Shown here: positions 1 to 8,492 of the stretch, one piece after another
Numbering within the stretch: position 1 is the stretch's first letter
Layout: each line of letters begins with the position of its first letter
From: Pseudomonas putida W15Oct28
GTDB taxonomy: Bacteria; Pseudomonadota; Gammaproteobacteria; Pseudomonadales; Pseudomonadaceae
DNA: 64,000 nucleotides
Assembly (NCBI RefSeq): GCF_000708715.2
Contig: NZ_JENB01000011.1
Coordinates: 62,001 to 126,000, forward strand
Reading direction: 5' to 3'
The notes under the pieces: model-generated
Databases searched by the model: none
Told to the model about the DNA's origin: nothing
The model's input: the letters and a program-made list of their open reading frames with translations, nothing else
Program-made: the position numbers and the translations under genes

Positions 1-333
1 AAGCCGTACTTCGTGTTCCACGAAGCGTTCGATTACTTCGAGGCTGAATATGGCTTGAAGCACACCGGCGTGTTCAGCGTGGCGTCCGAGGTGCAGCCTG
101 GGGCGCAACATGTGGCAGCCATGCGCAAGCGCCTGCAGGAAGTGGGCAAGACCTGTGTGTTCAGCGAGCCGCCGCTGCGGCCGCGCCTGGCCGAGACCCT
201 GACTGCCGGGTTGCCGGTACACCTGGCTGAGCTGGATGCGTTGGGCGGTACCGACCCGGTGGATGGCAAAGGCTATGAGCGCTTGCTGGAAAAGCTGGGC
301 GGTGATCTGGCGGGTTGCCTGGAGCAGCTGTAA
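1..333 (+). CDS. znuA: Zinc ABC transporter substrate-binding protein ZnuA, C-terminal part
   Basis: The reading frame is open from the first base, so this is the last 110 codons of a gene that starts outside the window. The protein would be the periplasmic zinc-binding component of the ZnuABC importer. The visible part holds a conserved FHEAF segment at the left edge, whose His is a metal ligand in cluster 9 solute-binding proteins, and then the C-terminal lobe, including a FSEPPLRP-type stretch. The ZnuA call rests on family resemblance and on thrB being the neighbour, as in other pseudomonads. Zur regulation is expected for the family, but the promoter is outside the window. Confidence 0.8.
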   Translation, partial: KPYFVFHEAFDYFEAEYGLKHTGVFSVASEVQPGAQHVAAMRKRLQEVGKTCVFSEPPLRPRLAETLTAGLPVHLAELDALGGTDPVDGKGYERLLEKLGGDLAGCLEQL

Positions 334-338
334 GCCTG

Positions 339-433
339 TACCGGCCTCTTCGCGGGCATGCCCGCTCCCACAGGAACAACGATAACTTTCAGGCTTGTGT
401 TATCCCTGTGGGAGCGGGCGTGCCCGCGAAGAA
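339..433. repeat. REP inverted pair
   Basis: Two copies of the roughly 34-base Pseudomonas REP (CCGGCCTCTTCGCGGGC core, ending GCTCCCACAGG) lie head to head, about 30 bases apart, between the convergent ends of znuA and thrB. They could act as a bidirectional 3' mRNA stabiliser or weak terminator. Confidence 0.9.
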
Positions 434-444
434 GCAGATGCGGT

Positions 445-1395
445 CTAGAGGGCGAACGGCAGGTGCAAAGCCACTTGCTGGCGCTGGGCCAGGCGCACTT
501 CGAACTCGCTCGGGTCGTGGATCATCACATCCATCCCGGCAAACGATTCGGCCGCGATCAGGCGCGACAGCCAGAAGCGTACGCAACCTACCCGCAACAT
601 TTCCGGCCACAACTCGGCTTCGGCTGCAGTGAACGGCCGCAGCGCCGCATAGGCCGCCAGCAGTGCCTGGGCACGCGGTACATCCACGGCGCCCTTCTCA
701 TCCAGGCACCAGTCGTTCACGGTGATGGCGATGTCATACAGCATCGGCCCGGAGCAGGCGTTGTAGAAGTCGATCACACCGGTCAGGTGGGTGCCTTCGA
801 ACATCACGTTGTCGCGGAACAGGTCGGCATGCAGGTTGGCCCGTGGCAACGCCAGAATCTGCGCCTTGTGCGCGGTGATTTCATCCAGCGCCGGCTGCAG
901 CAGTGCGGCTTGCTCGGCAGTCAGGCGCGGCAACAGCTCGGCACCGGAGGCCAGCATCCAGTCCAGGCCACGGTCGGTGCGGCGCTCGATGATGTGCTCG
1001 CGGGTGGCCAGGTGAATGTGTGCCAGCAGCTCGCCGACCTGCGCGCAGTGCTGGTTGTTCGGCACCTTGATGTGCTTGCCCGACAGCCGTGGCTGCAGCA
1101 GCGCCGGCTTGCCGCACAACTCGCGCAGGCCATTGCCGTCGCGGTCACGAATGGCATAGGGCACCGGCATGTCGGCGTCGTGCAGAGTGTCGAGCAGTTC
1201 GATGAAGAACGGCATGTCCTCGCTGGGCCCGCGCTCGATCAGCGTCAGGACGAACTCCCCCTGTTCGAGGCTGACGAAGAAATTGCTGTTCTCGGTGCCG
1301 GCGGCAATGCCCTGGAAGTCGAGCAGACGGCCCAGCTCGTACGGCGCCAGAAAGGTTTCCAGCTCAGGCCGGGTCACGGGGGTGAAGACTGACAT
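445..1395 (-). CDS. thrB: Homoserine kinase ThrB (choline-kinase fold)
   Basis: This 316-residue cytoplasmic enzyme phosphorylates homoserine to O-phosphohomoserine in threonine synthesis. It is the aminoglycoside-phosphotransferase-like ThrB of pseudomonads, not the GHMP-type enzyme of enterics. The catalytic HxDxxxxN loop is at residues 189-196 (HADLFRDN) and the metal-binding Asp lies in VIDF at 207-210. The length matches the family. The gene reads in the same direction as the DUF2782 gene 69 bases upstream, with a strong hairpin between them, so the two are probably co-transcribed. An ATG start is used. Confidence 0.93.
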   Translation of the reverse strand: MSVFTPVTRPELETFLAPYELGRLLDFQGIAAGTENSNFFVSLEQGEFVLTLIERGPSEDMPFFIELLDTLHDADMPVPYAIRDRDGNGLRELCGKPALLQPRLSGKHIKVPNNQHCAQVGELLAHIHLATREHIIERRTDRGLDWMLASGAELLPRLTAEQAALLQPALDEITAHKAQILALPRANLHADLFRDNVMFEGTHLTGVIDFYNACSGPMLYDIAITVNDWCLDEKGAVDVPRAQALLAAYAALRPFTAAEAELWPEMLRVGCVRFWLSRLIAAESFAGMDVMIHDPSEFEVRLAQRQQVALHLPFAL

Positions 1396-1415
1396 GATGA
1401 AAAATTGCCCATACG

Positions 1416-1437
1416 GGCACTTCCGCCGGGAAGTGCC
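1416..1437 (-). other. Intercistronic hairpin upstream of thrB
   Basis: GGCACTTCC (1416-1424) and GGAAGTGCC (1429-1437) form a perfect 9-bp stem with a 4-base loop in the 69-base gap between the DUF2782 stop and the thrB ATG. A shorter GCCC-ATAC-GGGC dyad adjoins it. There is no U-tract, so it is more likely a processing or translational control element than a terminator. Confidence 0.5.
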
Positions 1438-1464
1438 GGGTTGATGTGAACGGTGCGCGTCAGA

Positions 1465-1752
1465 TTACCACTCGAAGATCTTCCAGGACGGAATCAGCAT
1501 GTCCGGCTGGTCGGATCGAATGAAATTGGCATCAGTGCCATCAGCGCGTACCAGAAAATAAGGCTTGCCGTTTTTCGGCGTGATCTTGATCGCATACAGG
1601 AACCCGTTCTGGCGGTACTCCTGGATGGTTTTGTCGCCTTCCGTGCGAATGGTCACCTCGGGATCGGCCGAGGGGGCGTCGTCCGCCGCCAGGGTGACGA
1701 CAGGCGTGGTTGCCAATAGGCCGAGCAGTAACAGGCGATTGAGTGTACGCAT
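1465..1752 (-). CDS. DUF2782 small secreted protein
   Basis: This 95-residue protein has an N-terminal signal peptide ([16 protein letters not shown], predicted to be cut after LAA near residue 23) and a compact domain with [19 protein letters not shown] typical of DUF2782. Its role is unknown. It lies between polA (divergent, 75 bases from its start) and thrB (same strand, downstream), an arrangement kept in many pseudomonads. It probably acts in the periplasm. No catalytic motif is visible. Confidence 0.85.
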   Translation of the reverse strand: MRTLNRLLLLGLLATTPVVTLAADDAPSADPEVTIRTEGDKTIQEYRQNGFLYAIKITPKNGKPYFLVRADGTDANFIRSDQPDMLIPSWKIFEW

Positions 1753-1827
1753 GATAACCTAGTCCCTTTGTCGTCAATGATTCTGGCTATTCTAGCGCCG
1801 GACCCGTCGAAAAGGTTGATTCTGCTC

Positions 1828-4575
1828 ATGAGCCAAGCCCCCCTCGTCCTGGTGGACGGTTCCTCCTACCTGTACCGCGCCTTTCACGCATTGCCGCCGC
1901 TGACCACGTCCAAGGGCATGCCGACCGGTGCGGTGAAGGGTGTGTTGAACATGCTCAAGAGCCTGCGCAAACAGTACCCCGACAGCCTGTTCGCGGTGGT
2001 GTTCGACGCCAAGGGCGGCACCTTCCGCGATGCCATGTTCGCCGAGTACAAGGCCAACCGCCCAAGCATGCCTGACGACCTGCGGGTGCAGGTCGAGCCG
2101 CTGCACGCCAGCGTGAGGGCGCTGGGCTACCCGCTGCTGTGCGTCGAGGGTGTCGAGGCCGACGACGTCATCGGCACCCTGGCGCGCAGCGCTGCTGCCC
2201 AGGGCCGCCCGGTGATCATCTCGACCGGTGACAAAGACATGGCTCAGTTGGTGGACGGGCACATTACCTTGGTCAACACCATGACCGGTAGCGTACTGGA
2301 CGTGGCTGGCGTGCATGAGAAATTTGGCGTCGGCCCGGAACACATCATCGACTTCCTGGCCCTGATGGGCGACAAGGTCGACAACATCCCCGGCGTGCCG
2401 GGCGTGGGCGAAAAAACCGCCGTGGGCCTGCTGACCGGTATCGGCGGCGGCCTCAGCGATCTGTACGCGAACCTGGACAAGGTCCCGACACTGGCCATTC
2501 GTGGCGCCAAGACCTTGCCGGCCAAGCTTGAGGAACACCGCGACGCGGCGTTCCTTTCCTACGAGCTGGCCACCATCAAGGTCGATGTACCGCTGGACGT
2601 TGAAGTGGATGCGCTGGTGTGCGGTGAACCTGACCGCGAAGCGCTGCAGGCGCTGTACACCGAGATGGAGTTCAAGAGCTGGGTTGCCGATGTGCAGCGC
2701 GACGCTGCAAGGGCAGGTACTGAGGTTGCGCCGGTCGCAGAGCCGGCGGCCAAGGTCGAGCCGCAGTACGAAACCATTCTGGACCAGGCCCGTTTCGACG
2801 CATGGCTTGAAAAGCTGCGCCAGGCGCCGCTGTTCGCTTTCGATACCGAAACCACCGGCCTGGATGCCCAGAAGGCGCAGCTGGTGGGCCTGTCTTTCGC
2901 TGTCGCGCCCCATGAGGCGGCTTATGTGCCGTTGGCGCACGACTATGAAGGCGCGCCCGCCCAGCTGGACCGCGAGGCCGTATTGCTGGCCCTGAAACCG
3001 CTGCTCGAAGACCCGGCCAAGGCCAAGGTCGGGCAGAACGCCAAGTACGACATCAACATCCTCGCCAACGGCTCGCCCGCCATCGAAATGCGCGGCGTGG
3101 CCTACGACACCATGCTCGAGTCGTACGTGCTGAACTCCACTGCCACACGTCACGACATGGACAGCCTGGCGCAGAAGTACCTCGACCACACCACCATCGC
3201 CTTCGAGGACATCGCCGGCAAGGGCGCCAAGCAGCTGACCTTCAACCAGATCCACCTGGACAAGGCCGGCCCCTACGCTGCCGAAGACGCCGACATCACC
3301 CTGCGCCTGCACCAAACGCTGCAAGGTCGCCTGGCACAGACGCCGAGCGTGCAGCCGGTGCTGATGGACATCGAGATGCCGCTGGTGCCGGTGCTGGCCA
3401 AGATCGAGCGCCAGGGTGCGCTGGTCGATGCCGCACTGCTGCACGTGCAGAGCGGTGAGCTGGGCGTGAAGATGGCCGAGCTGGAGCTACGTGCCTACGA
3501 GCTGGCCGGTGAAGAATTCAACCTTGGCTCGCCCAAGCAGCTGGGGTCGATCCTGTACGACAAGCTGGGCATGCCGGTGTTGAGCAAGACCGCCAAGGGC
3601 CAGCCGTCCACCGCCGAAGCCGTACTCGACGAGCTGGCCTTGCTCGGCTATCCACTGCCTGAGGTACTGATGCAGTACCGCAGCCTGAGCAAGCTCAAGA
3701 GCACCTACACCGACAAGCTGCCGGGCCAGATCAACCCGCGCACCGGGCGAATCCACACCTCGTACCAGCAGGCTGTGGCAGCCACCGGCCGGTTGTCATC
3801 CAGCGACCCGAACCTGCAGAACATCCCGATCCGCACCGCCGAAGGCCGGCGTATCCGCCAGGCGTTCATTGCCAGCCCGGGCTACAAGCTGCTGGCGGCG
3901 GACTACTCGCAGATCGAGCTGCGCATCATGGCCCACCTGGCCAAGGACGAAGGCCTGCTGCACGCCTTCCGCAACGACCTCGACGTGCACCGGGCCACGG
4001 CGGCGGAAGTGTTCGGTGTGGCCCTGCAAGATGTCACAACCGACCAGCGCCGCAAGGCCAAGGCCATCAACTTCGGCCTGATCTACGGCATGAGTGCCTT
4101 TGGCCTGGCCAAGCAGATCGGCGTCGACCGCAAGCAGTCGCAGGATTACATCGACCGCTACTTCGCCCGCTACCCGGGCGTACTGGCCTACATGGAGCGC
4201 ACCCGCGCCCAGGCCGCCGAGCAAGGCTTTGTCGAAACCCTGTTCGGCCGCCGCCTGTACCTGCCGGACATCAACGCCAAGAACCCGGCCTTGCGCAAAG
4301 GCGCCGAGCGCACGGCGATCAACGCGCCGATGCAGGGTACTGCCGCCGATATCATCAAGCGGGCCATGGTCAATGTGGATAACTGGCTGAGCGAGAGCGG
4401 GCTGGATGCCCGGGTGATCCTGCAGGTACACGACGAACTGGTCCTGGAGGTGCGTGAGGACCTGGTTCAGCAGGTGAAAGATGAAATTCGCCAGCACATG
4501 AGCCAGGCCGCAGAACTGGATGTGCCGCTGCTGGTGGAGGCAGGAATTGGCGCGAATTGGGACGAAGCTCACTGA
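1828..4575 (+). CDS. polA: DNA polymerase I
   Basis: This 915-residue polymerase fills gaps and removes RNA primers in repair and lagging-strand synthesis. The N-terminal 5'-3' exonuclease domain spans about residues 1-290 ([34 protein letters not shown]). The 3'-5' proofreading domain begins with intact acidic residues D339 and E341 (FDTETTGLD). The polymerase domain carries motif A (DYSQIELR, D692), motif B ([14 protein letters not shown]) and motif C ([11 protein letters not shown]869). All three activities should be functional. The ATG at 1828 fits the family N-terminus ([13 protein letters not shown]); an in-frame upstream ATG at 1768 would add 20 atypical residues. The ErsA-type sRNA gene follows. 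Confidence 0.97.
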   Translation: MSQAPLVLVDGSSYLYRAFHALPPLTTSKGMPTGAVKGVLNMLKSLRKQYPDSLFAVVFDAKGGTFRDAMFAEYKANRPSMPDDLRVQVEPLHASVRALGYPLLCVEGVEADDVIGTLARSAAAQGRPVIISTGDKDMAQLVDGHITLVNTMTGSVLDVAGVHEKFGVGPEHIIDFLALMGDKVDNIPGVPGVGEKTAVGLLTGIGGGLSDLYANLDKVPTLAIRGAKTLPAKLEEHRDAAFLSYELATIKVDVPLDVEVDALVCGEPDREALQALYTEMEFKSWVADVQRDAARAGTEVAPVAEPAAKVEPQYETILDQARFDAWLEKLRQAPLFAFDTETTGLDAQKAQLVGLSFAVAPHEAAYVPLAHDYEGAPAQLDREAVLLALKPLLEDPAKAKVGQNAKYDINILANGSPAIEMRGVAYDTMLESYVLNSTATRHDMDSLAQKYLDHTTIAFEDIAGKGAKQLTFNQIHLDKAGPYAAEDADITLRLHQTLQGRLAQTPSVQPVLMDIEMPLVPVLAKIERQGALVDAALLHVQSGELGVKMAELELRAYELAGEEFNLGSPKQLGSILYDKLGMPVLSKTAKGQPSTAEAVLDELALLGYPLPEVLMQYRSLSKLKSTYTDKLPGQINPRTGRIHTSYQQAVAATGRLSSSDPNLQNIPIRTAEGRRIRQAFIASPGYKLLAADYSQIELRIMAHLAKDEGLLHAFRNDLDVHRATAAEVFGVALQDVTTDQRRKAKAINFGLIYGMSAFGLAKQIGVDRKQSQDYIDRYFARYPGVLAYMERTRAQAAEQGFVETLFGRRLYLPDINAKNPALRKGAERTAINAPMQGTAADIIKRAMVNVDNWLSESGLDARVILQVHDELVLEVREDLVQQVKDEIRQHMSQAAELDVPLLVEAGIGANWDEAH

Positions 4576-4690
4576 TTGAGCGGGGAAAGCTGTGTAGGAT
4601 CTGCGGCGTAGTGACGCGGATCCTGGCACCGCTCAGTGCCGTGGGTGCTGAAGTTTCATGAAACTATCGCAAATAGTTTTCAGGGCTTCG

Positions 4691-4718
4691 GAACTAAACC
4701 GGTGAAGCGGAACTCAGA
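4691..4718 (+). promoter_or_regulatory. Sigma-22 (AlgU/RpoE-type) promoter of the sRNA
   Basis: GAACTA (4691-4696) and TCAGA (4714-4718), separated by 17 bases, match the envelope-stress sigma factor consensus GAACTT-N16/17-TCTGA. The site lies about 10 bases before the predicted sRNA start, as expected if the sRNA is the AlgU-dependent ErsA. Confidence 0.65.
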
Positions 4719-4724
4719 GTAACT

Positions 4725-4854
4725 GAATGGCTGGTGAAGCCCTTCGATGCTCCTATGTTGTGTTAAGTGTTGGCAGATATCTGGACCCCGCCCTAGCGGT
4801 CCGGACTTGGACCCCGAACTTCCCCCTCCCCATACGAAGTCCGGGGTTTTTTTT
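4725..4854 (+). ncRNA. ersA: ErsA-type envelope-stress sRNA
   Basis: About 130 nucleotides between polA and engB, the locus of ErsA in Pseudomonas aeruginosa (132 nt) and of Spot 42 in enterics. The interval has an AlgU-like promoter, an unstructured C-rich stretch (CTTCCCCCTCCCC) suitable for pairing with G-rich ribosome-binding sites, and a clear intrinsic terminator. The terminator stem is ACCCCG/CGGGGT continued by ACTTC/GAAGT, followed by eight T at 4847-4854. ErsA is known to be AlgU-controlled and to target envelope and exopolysaccharide genes such as algC. The identity is inferred from location, promoter type, size and terminator. Confidence 0.75.
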
Positions 4855-4891
4855 GCCCGCAATTTGCCATTAGGGCGCTGCAGCACCCTCT

Positions 4892-5010
4892 TGTGGGAGC
4901 GGCCTTGTGTCGCGAAAGGGCTGCACAGCAGCCCCAGCAATCTCTGCGACAACGCTAAAATCATGGGGCCGCCTTGCGGCCCTTTCGCGACACAAGGCCG
5001 CTCCCACACA
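4892..5010. repeat. Long inverted repeat, class B (GGAGCGGCCTTGTGTCGCG)
   Basis: Arms GTGGGAGCGGCCTTGTGTCG.. (from 4893) and ..CGACACAAGGCCGCTCCCAC (to 5008) flank an inner G/C hairpin. The same element recurs at 11290, 20661 and 37072, and is a different repeat family from the 34-base REPs. It lies just past the engB stop and downstream of ersA. Confidence 0.85.
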
Positions 5011-5028
5011 AGCGGAGCGGTGCAGGTT

Positions 5029-5661
5029 TCAGGCTACCGGCTTGTCTTCCAGCTCCATCCAGCCCGCCAGCACGCGGTAGGCGTCTTCCACGCCCAGGCG
5101 CTTGGGTGCCGAGAACAGCTGGATGGTCACGCCATCACCCCAACCCTTGCGGATTTCCGACTGCACTTTCAGCAAGGTGTTCTTGCCCGCGCCGTGGGTC
5201 AGCTTGTCGGCCTTGGTCAGCAGGATGTGCATGGGCATGCGGCTGGCCTTGGCCCAGTCGAGCATCATCTTGTCGAAGTCGGTCATCGGGTGGCGCACGT
5301 CCATCATCAGGATCACGCCGCGCAGGCACTCACGGCTGCCCAGGTAGGCTTCCAGGTGTTTCTGCCAGTGCTGCTTGAGCGGGATCGGCACTTTTGCATA
5401 ACCGTAGCCCGGCAGGTCGACCAAACGCCGTTCATCGTCCAGACTGAAGAAATTCAACAGCTGGGTGCGCCCCGGGGTCTTCGAGGTACGCGCCAGGCTG
5501 GCATGGGTCAGGGTGTTGAGGGCGCTGGATTTGCCGGCGTTGGAGCGGCCGGCAAAAGCCACCTCGTAACCCTGGTCTTCCGGGCATTGTTCGACCTTGG
5601 CAGCGCTGAGGGCGAATGTAGCTTTCTGGCAGAGGCCGAGGATGGGGTTCTTGACTTGCAT
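5029..5661 (-). CDS. engB: Ribosome-biogenesis GTPase EngB (YihA/YsxC)
   Basis: This 210-residue GTP-binding protein takes part in large ribosomal subunit assembly. G motifs are in order: G1 GRSNAGKS at 38-45, G2 region TPGRTQ at 62-67, G3 DLPG at 82-85, G4 TKAD at 149-152 and a G5-like SAPK further on. The start at 5661 ([14 protein letters not shown]) matches the family length; the frame stays open upstream but lacks family resemblance there. It is transcribed convergently with polA/ersA and divergently from the cytochrome genes. Confidence 0.95.
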   Translation of the reverse strand: MQVKNPILGLCQKATFALSAAKVEQCPEDQGYEVAFAGRSNAGKSSALNTLTHASLARTSKTPGRTQLLNFFSLDDERRLVDLPGYGYAKVPIPLKQHWQKHLEAYLGSRECLRGVILMMDVRHPMTDFDKMMLDWAKASRMPMHILLTKADKLTHGAGKNTLLKVQSEIRKGWGDGVTIQLFSAPKRLGVEDAYRVLAGWMELEDKPVA

Positions 5662-5720
5662 GGGATATCCGATGTGGGTGTTGCCTGACTCTGAAGGCTC
5701 GAGCCTGGCAAGCGGTGTCG

Positions 5721-5749
5721 TTTCCGTTTGGATGGCGGAAGTATATAAT
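5721..5749 (+). promoter_or_regulatory. Candidate sigma-70 promoter for the cytochrome genes
   Basis: A perfect TATAAT at 5744-5749 has a weak -35 (TTTCCG) 17 bases upstream, about 115 bases before the first cytochrome ATG, in the engB/cytochrome divergent gap. Confidence 0.45.
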
Positions 5750-5862
5750 GCCCCAGTTTTTGTGTGCTCATTCTCCCAGCGAAGGGGAACGGGCATGGGG
5801 TGTCGAACAATAGCTCGCGCATCAGAACGCAGCGCGGCCCCCAACCCTGAAGGTCGTTCCGC

Positions 5863-6165
5863 ATGGCGAAATGGCTGCTTGCTGTCGGTATGTTCCTGCC
5901 GGTTTTCAGCGCACAGGCTACACAGGATCCCGAGGTGTTGTACAACCGCACGTGTGCGGCCTGTCACACCGGGCAGTTGCCACAGGCGCCCAGACAGGGT
6001 GACCGGGCAGCATGGGAGCCAAGGCTGGCGCAAGGCATGGATGTACTGGTGAAGCACGTGACCCAGGGTTTCAAGGCTATGCCGCCGCGTGGATTGTGCA
6101 TGGACTGCAGTGCCGAGGACTACCGTTTGGTCATCCTTTGGATGAGCGGCAGTCCCGATACATAA
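5863..6165 (+). CDS. Small c-type cytochrome (c5-like)
   Basis: This 100-residue exported monohaem cytochrome has a signal peptide at 1-19 (ending SAQA), haem motif CAACH at 31-35 and a candidate axial Met in KAMPPRG near residue 67. CxxC-like cysteines (CMDC) near residues 73-76 resemble those of cytochrome c5. It probably shuttles electrons in the periplasm with cytochrome c4, encoded 31 bases downstream and likely in the same operon. GAAGG lies about 10 bases before the ATG. Confidence 0.85.
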   Translation: MAKWLLAVGMFLPVFSAQATQDPEVLYNRTCAACHTGQLPQAPRQGDRAAWEPRLAQGMDVLVKHVTQGFKAMPPRGLCMDCSAEDYRLVILWMSGSPDT

Positions 6166-6196
6166 CATTTCACCCTTAGCCGTGTTGGATTAGCTG

Positions 6197-6814
6197 ATGA
6201 ACAAACTAGTCGTGAGTCTGCTGTTGACCCTGGGTGTCGCAGGTGCGGCCACTGCTGCGCAACCTATCAAAGGCGATGCCGCCGCCGGCCAGGCCAAGAC
6301 GGCCGTCTGTGGCGCCTGCCACAACCCCGACGGCAATAGCCTGGCACCGAACTTCCCGAAACTGGCCGGCCAGGGCCCGCGTTACCTTGAAAAACAACTG
6401 CACGATATCAAGTCGGGCAAGCGTACCGTGCTGGAGATGACCGGCATGCTGGCCGCGTTCAGCGACCAGGACCTGGCCGATATCGCCGCCTACTTCTCCA
6501 GCCAGAAAGGCAGCGTGGGCGCCGCCGATCCCAAGCTGGTCGAGCGTGGCAAAGCGCTGTTCAACGGCGGCGACCTGGAAAAAGGCATGCCCGCCTGCAC
6601 CGGCTGCCATTCCCCCAACGGCGCGGGTCTTGCCTTGGCCGGGTTCCCGCACCTGAGCGGCCAGCACTCGCAGTACGTGACCAAGCAGCTCACGGACTTC
6701 CGCGAAGGCAACCGCACCAACGATGGCGATGCCATGACCATGCGCACCATCGCCGGCAAGCTGAGCAACCACGACATCGAGGCGTTGGCCAGCTACATCC
6801 AGGGCCTGCATTAA
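6197..6814 (+). CDS. cc4: Dihaem cytochrome c4
   Basis: This 205-residue periplasmic cytochrome has a signal peptide (MNKLVVSLLLTLGVAGAATA) and two tandem cytochrome c domains with haem motifs CGACH (38-42) and CTGCH (134-138). Cytochrome c4 donates electrons to cbb3-type terminal oxidases and is bilobal, as seen in the internal repeat (NPDGNSLAPNFPKLAGQ against SPNGAGLALAGFPHLSGQ). It is followed by a strong terminator, so the two-cytochrome operon ends here. Confidence 0.95.
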   Translation: MNKLVVSLLLTLGVAGAATAAQPIKGDAAAGQAKTAVCGACHNPDGNSLAPNFPKLAGQGPRYLEKQLHDIKSGKRTVLEMTGMLAAFSDQDLADIAAYFSSQKGSVGAADPKLVERGKALFNGGDLEKGMPACTGCHSPNGAGLALAGFPHLSGQHSQYVTKQLTDFREGNRTNDGDAMTMRTIAGKLSNHDIEALASYIQGLH

Positions 6815-6843
6815 CCTTCTGTTAATGTTGCAGGCCAATGATG

Positions 6844-6869
6844 AAAGGGCGGCCGGGCCGCCCTTTTTT
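6844..6869 (+). terminator. Intrinsic terminator after cytochrome c4
   Basis: The stem AAAGGGCGGCC/GGCCGCCCTTT is followed by a run of T, 30 bases after the stop codon. Confidence 0.9.
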
Positions 6870-6965
6870 CAGTCCGCAGCCGTTACACTACAGAACTCGA
6901 CCCCTTCCCGGCCTGTCTCAGTGCAGGTCGCGTCGTGGCGACCAATGACTGCTCAGGAGTAAAGC

Positions 6966-7598
6966 ATGCGTAAACTGATTCTCAGCGCCGCGCTGGTCGC
7001 TGCCAGCGTATTCGGTATGACTGCCGTCCAGGCCGCCGAGCCTGTTGCTGGCAAGGAATACCTCGAGCTGAGCAACCCTGTTCCGGTTTCCGTGCCTGGC
7101 AAGATCGAAGTGGTCGAGCTGTTCTGGTACGGCTGCCCACATTGCTACCACTTCGAGCCGGTCATCAACCCGTGGGCTGAAAAGCTGCCCGCTGACGTCA
7201 ACTTCAAACGTGTTCCTGCCATGTTCGGTGGCCCATGGGACGCACACGGCCAGATGTTCCTGACCCTCGAAGCCATGGGCGTCGAGCACAAGGTGCATGC
7301 TGCCGTCTTCGACGCCATCCAGAACCAGAAAAAGCGCCTGACCGACCCGCAGGACATGGCCGACTTCCTCGCCACCCAGGGTGTGGACAAGGACAAGTTC
7401 CTTGCCACCTTCAACTCGTTCGCCATCAAGGGCCAGGTCAACCAGGCGAAGGAACTGGCGAAGAAGTACGAAATCACCGGCGTACCGAGCATGGTGGTGA
7501 ACGGCAAGTACCGCTTCGACCTGAGCACCGCTGGCGGGCCGGAAGGCGTGCTGAACGTCGCCGACCAGCTGATCGCCAAGGAGCGCGCCGCCAAGTAG
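6966..7598 (+). CDS. dsbA: Thiol:disulfide interchange protein DsbA
   Basis: This 210-residue periplasmic oxidoreductase introduces disulfides into exported proteins. It has a signal peptide ending VQAA near residue 24, the active site CPHC at 57-60 within ELFWYGCPHCYHF, and the cis-proline loop TGVPSMVV near residue 174. Length and motifs are canonical. It heads a probable operon with the endonuclease/phosphatase gene (12-base gap) and the diguanylate cyclase. The ATG is preceded by AGGAGTAAAGC, a good ribosome-binding site. Confidence 0.96.
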   Translation: MRKLILSAALVAASVFGMTAVQAAEPVAGKEYLELSNPVPVSVPGKIEVVELFWYGCPHCYHFEPVINPWAEKLPADVNFKRVPAMFGGPWDAHGQMFLTLEAMGVEHKVHAAVFDAIQNQKKRLTDPQDMADFLATQGVDKDKFLATFNSFAIKGQVNQAKELAKKYEITGVPSMVVNGKYRFDLSTAGGPEGVLNVADQLIAKERAAK

Positions 7599-7610
7599 GC
7601 GGCGTAACCC

Positions 7611-8465
7611 ATGCCCCGCTTCAGAACCACGCGTGGCATTGGCCTGCACCAGCCGCAGGTCAACGAGCATCACCTGCAGGCTTCTGGCCTGCCCGAGGAT
7701 GGTCGACTGCGGCTGCTCAGCTTCAACATTCAGGTCGGCATCAGCACCGAGCGCTACCGGCATTACCTGACCCGCAGCTGGCAGCACTTGCTGCCGCATA
7801 ACGGGCGTGCCGGCAACCTGCAGAAAATCGGTGATTTGCTGGGCGACTTCGACCTGGTGGCCTTGCAGGAAGCCGATGGTGGCAGCCTGCGCTCAGGTTA
7901 TGTCAACCAGGTCGAGCACCTGGCTCAGCTGGGGGCCTTCCCTTACTGGTACCAGCAACTCAACCGCAACCTCGGGCGTTTCGCCCAGCACAGCAATGGC
8001 GTGCTCAGCCGCCTGAAGCCACATTCGCTCGAAGACCACCCGCTGCCCGGCCCGGCCGGCCGTGGGGCGATCCTGGTGCGTTTTGGTGAAGGCGAAGATG
8101 CGCTGATCGTGGTGATGATGCACCTGGCACTCGGCGCCAAGACCCGCGCCCTGCAACTGGGCTACATCCGCGAGCTGATTGGTGGTTACCGCCACCAGGT
8201 GCTGATGGGCGACATGAATACCCATGCCACCGACCTGCTGGAGCACTCGCCGCTGCGCGATCTGGGCCTTATCGCCCCGCAAGTCGAAGCGACTTTCCCC
8301 AGCTGGCGCCCCCAGCGTTGCCTGGACCATATCCTGCTCAGCCCAAGCCTCACGCTTGAGCGTGTCGAGGTGTTGGCGCGGCCAATTTCCGACCACCTTC
8401 CCGTTGCTGTCGAGATTCGATTGCCTGATGCATTGACTGTGGATACGCTGCCGGTCTTGAGCTAA
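7611..8465 (+). CDS. Endonuclease/exonuclease/phosphatase family protein
   Basis: This 284-residue protein has the metal-dependent EEP (DNase I/ExoIII/sphingomyelinase) fold. The signature residues are visible: LSFNIQ, LQEAD, MMHLALG, GDMNT and SDHLP. It has no signal peptide or membrane segment, so it is probably cytosolic. The substrate (nucleic acid, phospholipid or inositol phosphate) cannot be told from sequence. The gene follows dsbA by 12 bases and is followed by the diguanylate cyclase, as in P. aeruginosa. Confidence 0.85.
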   Translation: MPRFRTTRGIGLHQPQVNEHHLQASGLPEDGRLRLLSFNIQVGISTERYRHYLTRSWQHLLPHNGRAGNLQKIGDLLGDFDLVALQEADGGSLRSGYVNQVEHLAQLGAFPYWYQQLNRNLGRFAQHSNGVLSRLKPHSLEDHPLPGPAGRGAILVRFGEGEDALIVVMMHLALGAKTRALQLGYIRELIGGYRHQVLMGDMNTHATDLLEHSPLRDLGLIAPQVEATFPSWRPQRCLDHILLSPSLTLERVEVLARPISDHLPVAVEIRLPDALTVDTLPVLS

Positions 8466-8492
8466 TTGCCATCACCGTTTGCGGACCCGGGC

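Noticed and set aside
1792-3444. 550-codon open frame on the - strand
   Set aside because: Antisense to polA, Gln/His-rich shadow translation.
4374-4382. TGTGGATAA (DnaA box) in polA
   Set aside because: It is a single copy inside conserved coding sequence (NVDNW) without neighbouring boxes.
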